DNA of 42,390 nucleotides from JAPYWM01 sp964489015. GTDB lineage: Bacteria; Bacteroidota; Bacteroidia; SpSt-205. This document shows, in pieces, positions 10,069 through 18,300 of the stretch. Position 1 is the stretch's first letter. Every line of letters begins with the position of its first letter. Below the pieces are notes generated by a model, which searched no databases, was not told the origin of the DNA, and worked only from the letters and a program-made list of their open reading frames with translations. The DNA lies in assembly GCA_964489015.1 (NCBI GenBank), contig CAZAXD010000017.1:1-42390 (forward strand), written 5' to 3'. The translations under genes were made by a program, and so were the position numbers.

Positions 10069-10950
10069 CTACAAAAGGTAGATACAAGTAGCGCCCCCAT
10101 CGTAAGGCTTGAGCAGGAGCGGTTCACAGCGTAAGCCCTCCTTCCAACAAAATTGCTCTAAGGCTTTTTTGAGAGTTTGGTTACCAATCCCGTGAATCAC
10201 TACCACCTGGGCTAAACCGCAGCGCTGTGCCCGATCTATGTATTGGGTTAATATGCGTAGCTGTAAATCAAAAATGATCTCAGGACGGGCACCCTGTAGG
10301 TCAGGGGCAAGCTTTTCGATGTGCAGATCTAGTTCTGGACTCAGGTTAGACAAGTCCGTCAGAGTCTGCGGCTTAGGAACGCTTACGCTCTCCTTAGGTA
10401 GAGGCGGGATAGACATCGGTTTGCGGGCCGACTCGAATGGGATAGAAAGTATACCACTCTGCGCAAAAAATAAGGGGCGGAGGGTGGCTTCTTGAATGCT
10501 TGGCGTAGGTCGATGGGGCATAGCGGCCGAATAGATGGACGAGGTTATGACGTACAACTGCCAAGGCGGTGAATAGGTTTCTAATGAGAGGGGAATTACC
10601 TTTTCGGTGCTAGCCTCCAGAAGCCCCTGGTAAATGGGATGCCAAGGGCCTGTATCTCTGCTGCGCAAATAAAGTCCGCAGAATACACCAGTCGTACCGG
10701 CACTTATCAGAAACGTAGCCTCTTTCTGGCCGGCCTCGAGCTGTAGGCGGATACTGAATTCTCTAGGGGAGGAGATAGGGGAGGAGATAGGGGAGGACAA
10801 AGTCGAAGGCTCCTCCTCTTCAAAAACTAGGTCTCGGAGTGGAACCGTCTGGATAAAGCCATATCGTCGGATACGAGCCTGCCCGGCAGGCCGATCCGTC
10901 TCGAGCACCTCGACCCGTTCGGGCGCATTGAGCAGGCGAGCCCAGCGCAT
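10069..10950 (-). CDS. DUF2027/Smr domain protein
   Basis: A 293-residue protein of the Bacteroidota DUF2027-Smr type. The first ~50 residues form a small basic beta domain (YGFIQTVPLRDLVFEEEE), followed by a central domain and a linker, then a C-terminal Smr domain with LDLHIEKL, VVIHGIGNQTLKKAL and YDGGATCIYL. These match the LDxH and HGxGxxxLK motifs of Smr nucleases, though only two glycines of the loop are present. Smr domains bind and nick nucleic acids; stand-alone ones have been linked to stalled-ribosome mRNA cleavage and recombination, and the role of this family is not settled. Start ATG lies 4 bases after the ferritin stop, so it is the last gene of the exbB operon. A 12-bp tandem repeat in the coding sequence gives an SSPI repeat. 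Confidence 0.8.
   Translation of the reverse strand: MRWARLLNAPERVEVLETDRPAGQARIRRYGFIQTVPLRDLVFEEEEPSTLSSPISSPISSPREFSIRLQLEAGQKEATFLISAGTTGVFCGLYLRSRDTGPWHPIYQGLLEASTEKVIPLSLETYSPPWQLYVITSSIYSAAMPHRPTPSIQEATLRPLFFAQSGILSIPFESARKPMSIPPLPKESVSVPKPQTLTDLSNLSPELDLHIEKLAPDLQGARPEIIFDLQLRILTQYIDRAQRCGLAQVVVIHGIGNQTLKKALEQFCWKEGLRCEPLLLKPYDGGATCIYLL
10765..10797. repeat. 12-bp tandem repeat, 2.75 copies
   Basis: The unit AGGGGAGGAGAT occurs twice in full plus nine bases of a third copy. It lies inside the Smr gene and is read on the minus strand as repeated Ser-Ser-Pro-Ile in the linker after the N-terminal domain. In-frame length variation between strains is possible. Confidence 0.9.
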
Positions 10951-10954
10951 GAAT

Positions 10955-11458
10955 TTAGTCTTTATCCGGATTTGCTTGGCCTGCTTCCCGGTCTAGTAGT
11001 AAAAGGGCGGCTTTATTATCTCCCGCCAGTTCGAGCTTTTTGACCCACTTCTGCATGAGTGCCTCCTCTTCGTGCTGCTCTTGGAGGTACCAGGTGAGGA
11101 ATACCTCGAGTTCAAACGCTTCTTTGTCGCGAGCTTGCTTATACAAGTTGTAGTAGGAGAGCGTGACCTTTTGCTCGTAGGTTAGGGCTGCTTGGAAGCA
11201 GGCAAGGGGACTCTCAAAGCGCTTGGGCGGTATCTCAATAGGGAGGGGTTCAAAGGGAATTCCTTTCTCCATGAGATACTGAAATAAACGGTGGGCATGC
11301 TCGTATTCCTCCGACGACTGCCTGAGAAAAAAAGCACCGAACCCCTCTAAGTCTTGCTCTAAGAAGTAGGCAGCCATAGCCAGGTAGGCGTACTGCGCAT
11401 AAAGCTCGCGATTGAGCTGTTCATTGAGAGACTTTTGCAGTTCTAGCGATAGCTTCAT
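10955..11458 (-). CDS. ftnA: Ferritin, non-haem iron storage protein
   Basis: A 167-residue four-helix ferritin that oxidises Fe(II) and stores iron in a 24-subunit cage. Ferroxidase ligands are visible: Glu18 in NRELYAQYAYL, Glu51 and His54 in EEYEHAHRL, and later glutamates/glutamine in LTYEQKV and YLQEQHEEE. The start ATG at 11458 overlaps the TGA of the preceding lipoprotein gene (ATGA), a better start than the upstream in-frame one at 11494, which lies inside that gene. Being in a TonB/ExbBD operon suggests coupling of iron uptake to storage, which is inference. The Smr gene follows 4 bases later. Confidence 0.95.
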   Translation of the reverse strand: MKLSLELQKSLNEQLNRELYAQYAYLAMAAYFLEQDLEGFGAFFLRQSSEEYEHAHRLFQYLMEKGIPFEPLPIEIPPKRFESPLACFQAALTYEQKVTLSYYNLYKQARDKEAFELEVFLTWYLQEQHEEEALMQKWVKKLELAGDNKAALLLLDREAGQANPDKD

Positions 11459-12051
11459 TCGGCTTTGGGAATTTCTAAGGTTATAACGGTCCAAGAGGGT
11501 ACAGGTTTAGTTCCCTGCTTGGGCGGACTGAAACGCAGTTCTAAGAGTGGACGAACGAAGTATTCCGGCCCTAGCTTGGGGTTGGAGCTCTTGAGCAGTT
11601 GATAACGCTGAGTGGTCCCCTCTTCAGTTACGTATACCCTAAGGAGCAGCTTTTCAGGTTTTTTGGCGCCAAATAGCGTAGCTATCAGGAGTTCTATGCT
11701 AGACTTATTGAGCGGGAGGGGGTCTTCCGTTACCAGGGTAGCCCCACTGGGCGGCGGAAAGCCCGTGAGGTCTGTAAGTGTGTCCATCCAGGGTTCTTTC
11801 TTGGGAGGAGGCAGCTGAGCTGTCTTTTGTTTGATTTCGGTGCGAGAAGGGGCCAGCTGAGCTGAAGACTGGGTACTTGGCTTGTGCTGGCTTGCTGCTG
11901 TCAAGCTGTCCGCTACTTGACTCGTAATGGACGGCGCTTCAGAACTACCTTCTGGAGTCGAATTAGGGGAAGAGCAGCTGCAAAGACCTATGAGGGTTAT
12001 CATAAGAGCTGACATCTGGATAGCGCCGTTATGAAAGATGTGGCTTCTCAC
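11455..12051 (-). CDS. Lipoprotein with TonB C-terminal-like domain
   Basis: A 198-residue protein. Its GTG start overlaps the tonB stop (GTGA); an internal Met at residue 13 would be the alternative. A hydrophobic segment ends in LCSCSS, a plausible lipobox with Cys at +1, followed by a Ser/Thr/Pro/Gln-rich linker. The last ~70 residues (LLLRVYVTEEG, LLKSSNPKLGPEYFVRPLLELRFSPP, WTVITLEIPK) line up by eye with the C-terminal domain of the tonB product just upstream (VRVLVGKNG, VLRSPHKLLTEAV, LEFTPG, VWVTIPFDF). So it may be a membrane-anchored duplicate of the TonB C-terminal domain. No exact family recognised. It overlaps the ferritin start by 4 bases. Confidence 0.7.
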   Translation of the reverse strand: MRSHIFHNGAIQMSALMITLIGLCSCSSPNSTPEGSSEAPSITSQVADSLTAASQHKPSTQSSAQLAPSRTEIKQKTAQLPPPKKEPWMDTLTDLTGFPPPSGATLVTEDPLPLNKSSIELLIATLFGAKKPEKLLLRVYVTEEGTTQRYQLLKSSNPKLGPEYFVRPLLELRFSPPKQGTKPVPSWTVITLEIPKAE

Positions 12052-12854
12052 TGAAGACGAAAATCAAACGGAATAGTCACCCACACCTTGATCGGTTTGC
12101 CTGCTTGAATACCAGGCGTAAATTCCAGGTTAGGAAGCTCTCGCTCGACCGCCTCGGTCAGCAGCTTATGGGGAGACCTGAGCACAATATGCTTTTCGTA
12201 CTTACCATTTTTGCCGACGAGTACGCGAACGATGACTTTACCCTGGATCCCGGACTCTTTCGCCAAGGGCGGATAGCCGATTCGCTGGCGGATAACATCC
12301 ATGTTGACGGGGGCGGGTTCTTTTTCTACCGCTACAAAGGCTGTCGGGTCTGGGTCCTCTTCCACCACCTCGACGGGCTGATTACCTTTTCCATCTACCT
12401 CGCCTATATCGGGAAGGGCGTTTGGGTCCCCTTCTACGTCCTTAGTGCCGGGATCGACCTTCATGAGCGTGTCAATGTTAGCGATCGTCTCCTCGGGCTT
12501 CGCTTGTTCCTCTTTGACGACTTGAGGGGGTACAAACTTGATTTGGGCTCGCTGAGGCGGAGGCGGGGGCTGTTCTACCGGCGGCGGGGGCGGCTCATTC
12601 TTTTTGTCAATCGGAGGCGGCTCCATGAGTTCCGTGATAACAGTCTTTTTCTTAGAACGGTTGAGCCCTTCTAATTTTGCTTCAATATACGCTCTGACGA
12701 AAGGAACCGCTATTCCAAAGACTACAGCGGATACCGCAATAAGGAGGGCTCGAGCGGTGTGCTTGACGTAATTTTTTCTTAGGAAATAAGCGCCGTAGGC
12801 TTTATTCCTATTGGTAAATAGCCGCTCATCCCAATCAAAATAAGTCGTGGCCAT
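12048..12854 (-). CDS. tonB: Energy transducer TonB
   Basis: A 268-residue TonB. It has a short cytoplasmic N-terminus with the Bacteroidota-typical FTNRNKAYGAYFLRKNY, one membrane segment at about residues 35-56, a periplasmic Pro/Glu/Lys-rich spacer with runs such as PPPPPVEQPPPPPQ, and the C-terminal TonB domain (YPPLAKESGIQGKVIVRVLV, LEFTPG, VTIPFDFRL). It transmits proton-motive energy from ExbB/ExbD to outer-membrane TonB-dependent receptors. Its ATG is 3 bases after the stop of the second exbD. The downstream lipoprotein gene starts inside its stop codon. Confidence 0.95.
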   Translation of the reverse strand: MATTYFDWDERLFTNRNKAYGAYFLRKNYVKHTARALLIAVSAVVFGIAVPFVRAYIEAKLEGLNRSKKKTVITELMEPPPIDKKNEPPPPPVEQPPPPPQRAQIKFVPPQVVKEEQAKPEETIANIDTLMKVDPGTKDVEGDPNALPDIGEVDGKGNQPVEVVEEDPDPTAFVAVEKEPAPVNMDVIRQRIGYPPLAKESGIQGKVIVRVLVGKNGKYEKHIVLRSPHKLLTEAVERELPNLEFTPGIQAGKPIKVWVTIPFDFRLQ

Positions 12855-12857
12855 ACG

Positions 12858-13424
12858 CTAAGAAGGATTGCTGCTTTTCTTGTAATCCTCGATAAGCTCT
12901 TTCTCTTCTGGGGTGATCTCAACTAGGGCGTACTTTTTTTGCTGGATGATCGCCATCTCATCCAAAACATCGACAAAGTCTCGATATTGCGCTTCCTCCA
13001 GCATTTTTATGATGACGATGAGCTCGTTCTTACCGTAGCGGGCTTCAACCTCAGCTCTTCGGTTGAGTAAAATCTTTCGCAAGCCTGTTTTAGGGGAAAA
13101 GTCTGTCTGCTCAAGTTTAGCCTCCTCACCCGTGCCCGTGTAATAGTAAATCTTGCCGCGCCCAACTAGAAGGGTAATGACCTTAGTTTCTGCGATCTTG
13201 GGCTGCTCGACTTCTTCTTTATCTGTGATTTTGGGGGGTACGACGACCGGCATGGTATTGGGTGTGGACATTGTCGTAGTGAGCACAAAGAAAGTCAGAA
13301 GCAAAAACCCTAGGTCTACCATGGGGGTCATATCGATTCTGGGGCGCTTTTTAGGCTTATGGGCTTTGCCTTGTTTTTTCCCCTTTTTAGCACCACTATC
13401 GCCACCGCCGACTTCAGCTGCCAT
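12858..13424 (-). CDS. exbD: ExbD-type biopolymer transport protein (second copy)
   Basis: A 188-residue ExbD/TolR family protein. It has a Lys-rich cytoplasmic tail, then RIDMTPMVDLGFLLLTFFVLTT, the single transmembrane helix with the conserved proton-carrying Asp in MVDL, followed by a periplasmic domain. It should form the ion-driven motor with ExbB and energise TonB. Two consecutive exbD genes are usual in Bacteroidota Ton clusters and may give a hetero-oligomeric ExbD. It starts 7 bases after the stop of the first exbD. The Lys/Gly-rich start (residues 1-28) is unusual in its charge but not unknown. Confidence 0.93.
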   Translation of the reverse strand: MAAEVGGGDSGAKKGKKQGKAHKPKKRPRIDMTPMVDLGFLLLTFFVLTTTMSTPNTMPVVVPPKITDKEEVEQPKIAETKVITLLVGRGKIYYYTGTGEEAKLEQTDFSPKTGLRKILLNRRAEVEARYGKNELIVIIKMLEEAQYRDFVDVLDEMAIIQQKKYALVEITPEEKELIEDYKKSSNPS

Positions 13425-13431
13425 AGGACGA

Positions 13432-14037
13432 CTACGATTTAGGCTGTGCTTCTAAGATTGTGATCAGGTTAAAGCGATGGATCTTCTGCTCCTTCAGCGT
13501 TTCGATAATCCGAGCGATAACAGGGTAAGGCGTTTTTTCATCGGCTCGCACGGCGATGCGTAGCTTGGGGTTACTATAGCGGGCAAAGAGAATCCACTGC
13601 TTGAGTTGATTATTCGCGCTATCAATGGGGATAGAGGTTCGCTTGTCCAGGGCTTTTCGTTCTGGCTCGGAGAGATTGAGGTAAGCCTTGAGCTGCTCAA
13701 AGGGAACGCCGATCTCAGGAAGCACGCCAAAGAGCTGTTTTTCCCGATCATCGAAGGTATAGCCATACTTCTCCTGGACTTTTTCTAGAATGCTTTGGCG
13801 GGTATGCTTACTATCCACGCCAAAGAAAACACGCCCATCCGCTGAAGCTGAAATGATGAGAATATCCTGTGCAGGCAGGGGCGTATCCGCTACAGAAGAG
13901 GGAACCTGCACCTCTAGAGCCTCTGGGGCTCGAAACTTTACCGTTAGCATGAAAAATGTGATCAGAAGGAAAGCCAAATCAACCATCGGCGTCATGTCGA
14001 TGGCGATATTTTGCTTTTTGGCTTTAAATTTTGCCAT
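13432..14037 (-). CDS. exbD: ExbD-type biopolymer transport protein (first copy)
   Basis: A 201-residue ExbD/TolR family protein with AIDMTPMVDLAFLLITFFMLTV near the N-terminus (transmembrane helix and conserved Asp), then a periplasmic domain ending in RIIETLKEQKIHRFNLITIL, typical of ExbD/TolR. A longer insertion between the TM helix and the C-terminal fold (ILEKVQEKYGYTF to IDSANNQLKQW) distinguishes it from the shorter classical ExbD (~140 residues). It starts 3 bases after the exbB stop. It differs clearly from the second copy, so this is not a recent duplication. Confidence 0.93.
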   Translation of the reverse strand: MAKFKAKKQNIAIDMTPMVDLAFLLITFFMLTVKFRAPEALEVQVPSSVADTPLPAQDILIISASADGRVFFGVDSKHTRQSILEKVQEKYGYTFDDREKQLFGVLPEIGVPFEQLKAYLNLSEPERKALDKRTSIPIDSANNQLKQWILFARYSNPKLRIAVRADEKTPYPVIARIIETLKEQKIHRFNLITILEAQPKS

Positions 14038-14040
14038 GGG

Positions 14041-14883
14041 CTATAGCTTTTCTTGAATGGTCTGTACGATGATAAACCCAGCCTCATCTACGCGATAGAC
14101 AATATCGTCAATGCGGCTAGTAAAGTAGTTGTAAACGATAGTAGAGATGGTCGACGTGGTAATCCCCAAAGCGGTATTGACGAGCGCTTCGGAGATACCA
14201 GTTGCGAGCGCGACGGCATCTGGAGCGCCTGATGTAGCCAGTGCTGCAAAGGCCCGAATCATCCCCAAGACGGTACCGATCAGGCCGATGAGGGTCGCGA
14301 TGGAAACGATGGTAGCGATCACCGTCATGTGCTTCTCCAGCATGGGGAGCTCGAGCGCGAGCGACTCCTCTATGGCCTTTTGGATGGCAGCGATTTTCTG
14401 CTCCTTTGTAAGAGCCTTATCGTCTTTGACTAGTTTTAGGCGGGTGAGCGTTTCACGGACGACGTTGCCAACGGTGCCCCGTTGCTTATCACAGAGAGCT
14501 AAGGCCTCATCAATGCGGTCCTGTTCTAATAAAGTCTCGATTTGGTGGACAAATGTCTCCATGCTAAGCTTACCAGAAGCGCGACCCAAGGTAATAGCCC
14601 GCTCTATCGACATTGTTATAGTAATTAGCAGGAGTCCAATGCCCACTGGCACGAGAAGGCCACCCTTGTAGGCTACCCCTAAGTAATTTCCTGGAAGGGG
14701 ATTATTCTTAGGGTCTCCACCTTCAAAGTTATTAGGATTCCCCAAGACGAAAACGTACAAGATAACACCGATCACAATAGCGGTGACGATAACAATAGCC
14801 GCAAAAGCTTCCCGTAAAGCAGTTCCACTCGAGCGCACTTGTGGCGTCGTGCTGACAGTCTTTGCAGTAGGTATCTGATTCAT
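14041..14883 (-). CDS. exbB: ExbB/TolQ/MotA proton channel family protein
   Basis: A 280-residue ExbB-family motor subunit. Transmembrane segments are visible at about residues 27-46 (IVIVTAIVIGVILYVFVL), 68-90 (LLVPVGIGLLLITITMSIERAI), and in the conserved C-terminal pair (VIATIVSIATLIGLIGTVLGMIRAF and VNTALGITTSTISTIVY). The start ATG 14883 (sequence NQIPTAKT) is preferred over upstream in-frame codons, which would run into the rplS promoter and gene, because a TATATTTG box ends 8 bases before it. This is the first gene of a seven-gene minus-strand operon ending with the Smr gene. Confidence 0.94.
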   Translation of the reverse strand: MNQIPTAKTVSTTPQVRSSGTALREAFAAIVIVTAIVIGVILYVFVLGNPNNFEGGDPKNNPLPGNYLGVAYKGGLLVPVGIGLLLITITMSIERAITLGRASGKLSMETFVHQIETLLEQDRIDEALALCDKQRGTVGNVVRETLTRLKLVKDDKALTKEQKIAAIQKAIEESLALELPMLEKHMTVIATIVSIATLIGLIGTVLGMIRAFAALATSGAPDAVALATGISEALVNTALGITTSTISTIVYNYFTSRIDDIVYRVDEAGFIIVQTIQEKL

Positions 14884-14891
14884 ATCAGGGG

Positions 14892-14899
14892 CAAATATA
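14892..14899 (-). promoter_or_regulatory. -7 box of the exbB operon (TATATTTG)
   Basis: Minus-strand exact TAnnTTTG match, 8 bases before the ATG at 14883. It drives the exbB-exbD-exbD-tonB-lipoprotein-ferritin-Smr operon. No clear iron-regulator box was recognised beside it. Confidence 0.55.
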
Positions 14900-14964
14900 A
14901 GGGTTTTTGGCAAATCAAAATCCGAAGCGGTTTTGGGATTTATGTTCGGTTGCTCGAAAGCCCC

Positions 14965-14972
14965 TAACTTTG
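14965..14972 (+). promoter_or_regulatory. -7 box of rplS (TAACTTTG)
   Basis: Exact TAnnTTTG match, 5 bases (CAAGC) before the ATG at 14978; divergent from the exbB promoter, with 65 bases between the two boxes. Confidence 0.6.
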
Positions 14973-14977
14973 CAAGC

Positions 14978-15337
14978 ATGAGCCATCTTATCCGAGAGGT
15001 GGAGTACCTCATCAATGCTCCGTATGTCAAGAAAGATCTCCCGGTTTTTCGCGCGGGTGATATCATCCGATTGCAGCTTAAGATTGTAGAGGGTGGTAAA
15101 GAGCGTGTTCAGGTTTTCGAAGGGATGGTTATTCAGCGGCGGGGGAGTGGCCTGCGGGAAATGGTGACCGTGCGCAAGATCTCTAACGGCGTCGGTGTAG
15201 AGCGGATCATACCCCTTCATTCGCCGTACCTTTTGGGTCTGGAGGTGGCTCGACGCAACAAGGTTCGTCGCGCTCGCCTCTTTTACATGCGTGGGCGCGT
15301 CGGCAAATCTTTGCGCCTCAAGCGGCTAAGCGAGTAG
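14978..15337 (+). CDS. rplS: 50S ribosomal protein L19
   Basis: A 119-residue bL19 protein of the large ribosomal subunit, located at the 30S/50S interface. Conserved parts are FRAGDIIRLQLKIVEGGKERVQVFEGMVI, the GSGLREMVTVRKISNGVGVERIIPLHSPYL core and RRNKVRRARLFYMRGRVGKS. Start ATG 14978 fits the usual length (~115-120) and sits 5 bases after the -7 box; an in-frame start at 14933 would place the promoter inside the gene. The TPR-CHAT gene follows after 7 bases and probably shares the transcript. Confidence 0.97.
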   Translation: MSHLIREVEYLINAPYVKKDLPVFRAGDIIRLQLKIVEGGKERVQVFEGMVIQRRGSGLREMVTVRKISNGVGVERIIPLHSPYLLGLEVARRNKVRRARLFYMRGRVGKSLRLKRLSE

Positions 15338-15344
15338 GGGAGGC

Positions 15345-18300
15345 ATGCGCTTTCTTTTGCTTCTACTGTCCTTGGCTTTGGCTTTTAGTCAAGGGCTTCC
15401 GCATGCGAGGCTTTATGGCGAAGGGAAGCTCAAAGCTTTTCATAAGCAAGCAGAGAAGGCTTATCGTCAGCAGGTTCGCCGCAAGGGAGCCAAGCCTGCG
15501 CAGGTGGTGGCGCTAGCCCTAAGCTGGGCCTTGGCGCTGACGGAAAACGGAGATTATGCGGCTGCAGACTCGATCTTGCGAGTACAAGAGCCGCTTGTGT
15601 CCCAAGGGGCTGAGCCTGAGCTTGTGTTCTGGTTTTCTTGGATTCGCCTGCGCTGGGCTATCTCGGCCGGCGCAATGGCTCAGGTGTCGCAAGCGCTCAC
15701 CCTTGTGCAGTCGCGAGCGCTGCAACCTTGGCAAGCGGCTTTAGCTCGGATGGAGGAAGCTCGCTATGCGCTCCGCTTAGGTAATCCCTCTCGCGCCTTT
15801 TTGGCGCTGGATAACATTCCTCCCCTGGCAGACCTCAACTCGCCTTTGCGACCCTTCTTGCTAGAAGAGAGTCGTTTCCTGCGGTACTTAGCCTTCTGGC
15901 AGCGTGGCCAATGGGATAGCCTCCCTAAGCAGTACCCCAAGTTAGTTGCTCGCGACCACGGCTTGCGAGCGCAAGCCGAAATCTTTTATCGGCTAGCTGA
16001 AGCTGCCTTCCTCAATGGCCAGCATGCGATAGCCACAAGCTATGCCAAAAAGAGCCTCAAAGCAGCTAAGAAGTTAGCCGAGGCTGGCCGTGGTCAGGCT
16101 TTCCGAGCCCATGCCTTTATAGTATCTATAGCCGTCTTTACTAGCTCTCGGGGTAATTATCAGCGTCGTATTCGACTGCTTTCCCCCCTTCTCAAGGAAC
16201 TGTATGATGCTAAGCGTCCCGCTCTCTCTGTGGAGCTCGTAGAGGGCCTTAAGCACATGGAAGAGGCTTTGTTTTTGCTTCGAAGGCCGCAGCTAGCTGA
16301 AAATGCGCTTAGCTTTTACATGGGGCGGTCGGCTCAGACGCTTAGCAACATGGCCCTGGCCTGTCTCGCTTCGCAAATAGCCCTGAAACAAGGTCGTCCC
16401 ACCATTGCCGTCAATTATGCGACGCAAGCCCAGAATCTCGTTGAGCGGTTGGGCGTGCTCGATACGACGCTCCTAGGGGTGCAAGCGCGCTCCTGCTACA
16501 TCCAAGCCTTGACAGCGCAGTATCAGTATGCTCGCACAGATACAGCTTTTTATCGGGCACTACGTACCTTAGAGATCTTAGGCGAGCCTACAGGTCCTCT
16601 TACGCTGCCGATTCGCCAAACCTTGGCTCGCTATGCAGCTAGTCGGGGGTTTTATGCCCAGGGCGAAAACCTTTTGCGTATCCACATCGGGACTCTCGAG
16701 CATCTGATCCAGAATCCGCTGGCAAGCCTGGCTTATTTGAGAAGTGGACTCCTTTTAGCAGACCTACGGCTACGCCTGCTAGAGACGCAAAAAGCGGATA
16801 CCTTGCTATCGCGTCTGAAGTCTCCTGTTGAAGACCTTCCCCGCCTCTATGTCGAGGAGAAAATCCAGCTCCATGAGCTCTCAGGAGACCTTGCCCAGCT
16901 CAAGGGGCAGTTTCGTGAGGCAGAGCGGCAGTACTTACAAGCCTTGCGTTTGCGCACTCGCTATACCAAAGACCAGCTTTCCGGCTCTGAGGAGGGCTAT
17001 TCGCTGCTTCGCTTAGCGAAACTCTACCAAAAAACAGGCCGATTTAGTCAAGCTCGGCAGGTCTACCAAAAAATCTCTGCTATTTATGAGGCTACTAGCC
17101 GTAAAGATCCAGAGACAGCCACTTATTACGGCGAGCTAGTCCACTTTTATATCGCGGTAGGGGATTATATCAAGGCTCAAGAGGCGGCTCAAAAGGCGCT
17201 CTCGATTGCCAAGGCAGCTTATGGCGAAGATGCCCCTGGCTACGTAGAAGCTTTGCTGGCACAAGCTCGGGTTGAGGAGGTTTTGGGGCGTTATGACATG
17301 CAGCGGCAGTATCTCTTGCAGGCTCTGAGTCGACAAGAGCGGTTTTATGCGACTAAGCCCAACTTAGCTTTGGGCCAGACGTATTTACGCTTGGTGCAGG
17401 TTTATTTTTTGACTAGCAAAGCAGATTCAGCTCGCCTTTATGCACAGCGGGCTGTAGATGTCTGTGACAAAGCCCAAAGCCAGGCGCCTCTCGAGTACGC
17501 TTCTTTGTCACTAGACTTAGCTAGTCTATACTTGGCTTTAGGCGAGCCCAACGTAGCGGAAGAGCGTATCGCTGTGGCGAATGCCGTGCTGGAAGCGCAG
17601 GTGCCGCTCCGGCATCCTGAGCGCATTCGGTCTTATTTAGTGCGAGCGCGGATGTTCAAGGCAAAAGGAGAATATTTACAAGCCTTGGCAGAATATAAGC
17701 GCTTTATTTCCCTCTGGCGTGTCCTTTATAGTGAAAAACATCCTGAGTATGCTTTTTATCTGGGCGAGATGGCTGAGTATTACTACTTAGCTCGTGATCT
17801 GTCCTCCACCAAAAAGACCTATGAAAAGGCAGCTGAGTTAATTCTACGGCAGGTTGATCAGATTTTCGACGGGCTCAGTGAGTCGGATAAGGCTCGTTTT
17901 TGGGGCCGTGCCCGGCGAATTCTAGAGCGGTATTATGCTTATGCTTTTGGGACTGGGGTGCCTGCTATCCAGGAAAAGGCTTATCAAACTTACTTAGCGA
18001 CCAAAGCCCTTATCCTTAGTGAAACAGCGCAGCTCCGTCGTCGCTTAGAGCACAGTCAGGACACCACAGTGCGGAATCTGTATCAGGCCTGGAAGGACCA
18101 GAAGGAGTACTTGGTGCGGCTTTACACCTATACCGAGGAGGATCTGCGTTCGATGCAGGTCAATCTAAGCGCAGAAGAGTCCCGCCTGAATGAGGTTGAG
18201 CGTCAGCTTGCTCTCTATGTGGGTGATCTAAAGCTTGCGCGTTCCAGCTGGAAATCCATTCGAGACCGGCTACCAGCGGATGCGGCCGCCATAGATTGGA

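Noticed and set aside
10765..10797. The short tandem repeat as part of a CRISPR or regulatory array
   Set aside because: Units are contiguous 12-mers without spacers and sit in frame inside a coding linker.
12105..12674. A 189-residue open frame on the plus strand across tonB
   Set aside because: It lies wholly antisense to the Pro-rich spacer and C-terminal domain of tonB; its sequence is low-complexity and matches no family, as expected of a shadow frame.
14147..14671. A 174-residue plus-strand frame across exbB
   Set aside because: Antisense to a conserved exbB gene; composition is Ser/Ala/Val-rich without domain features.
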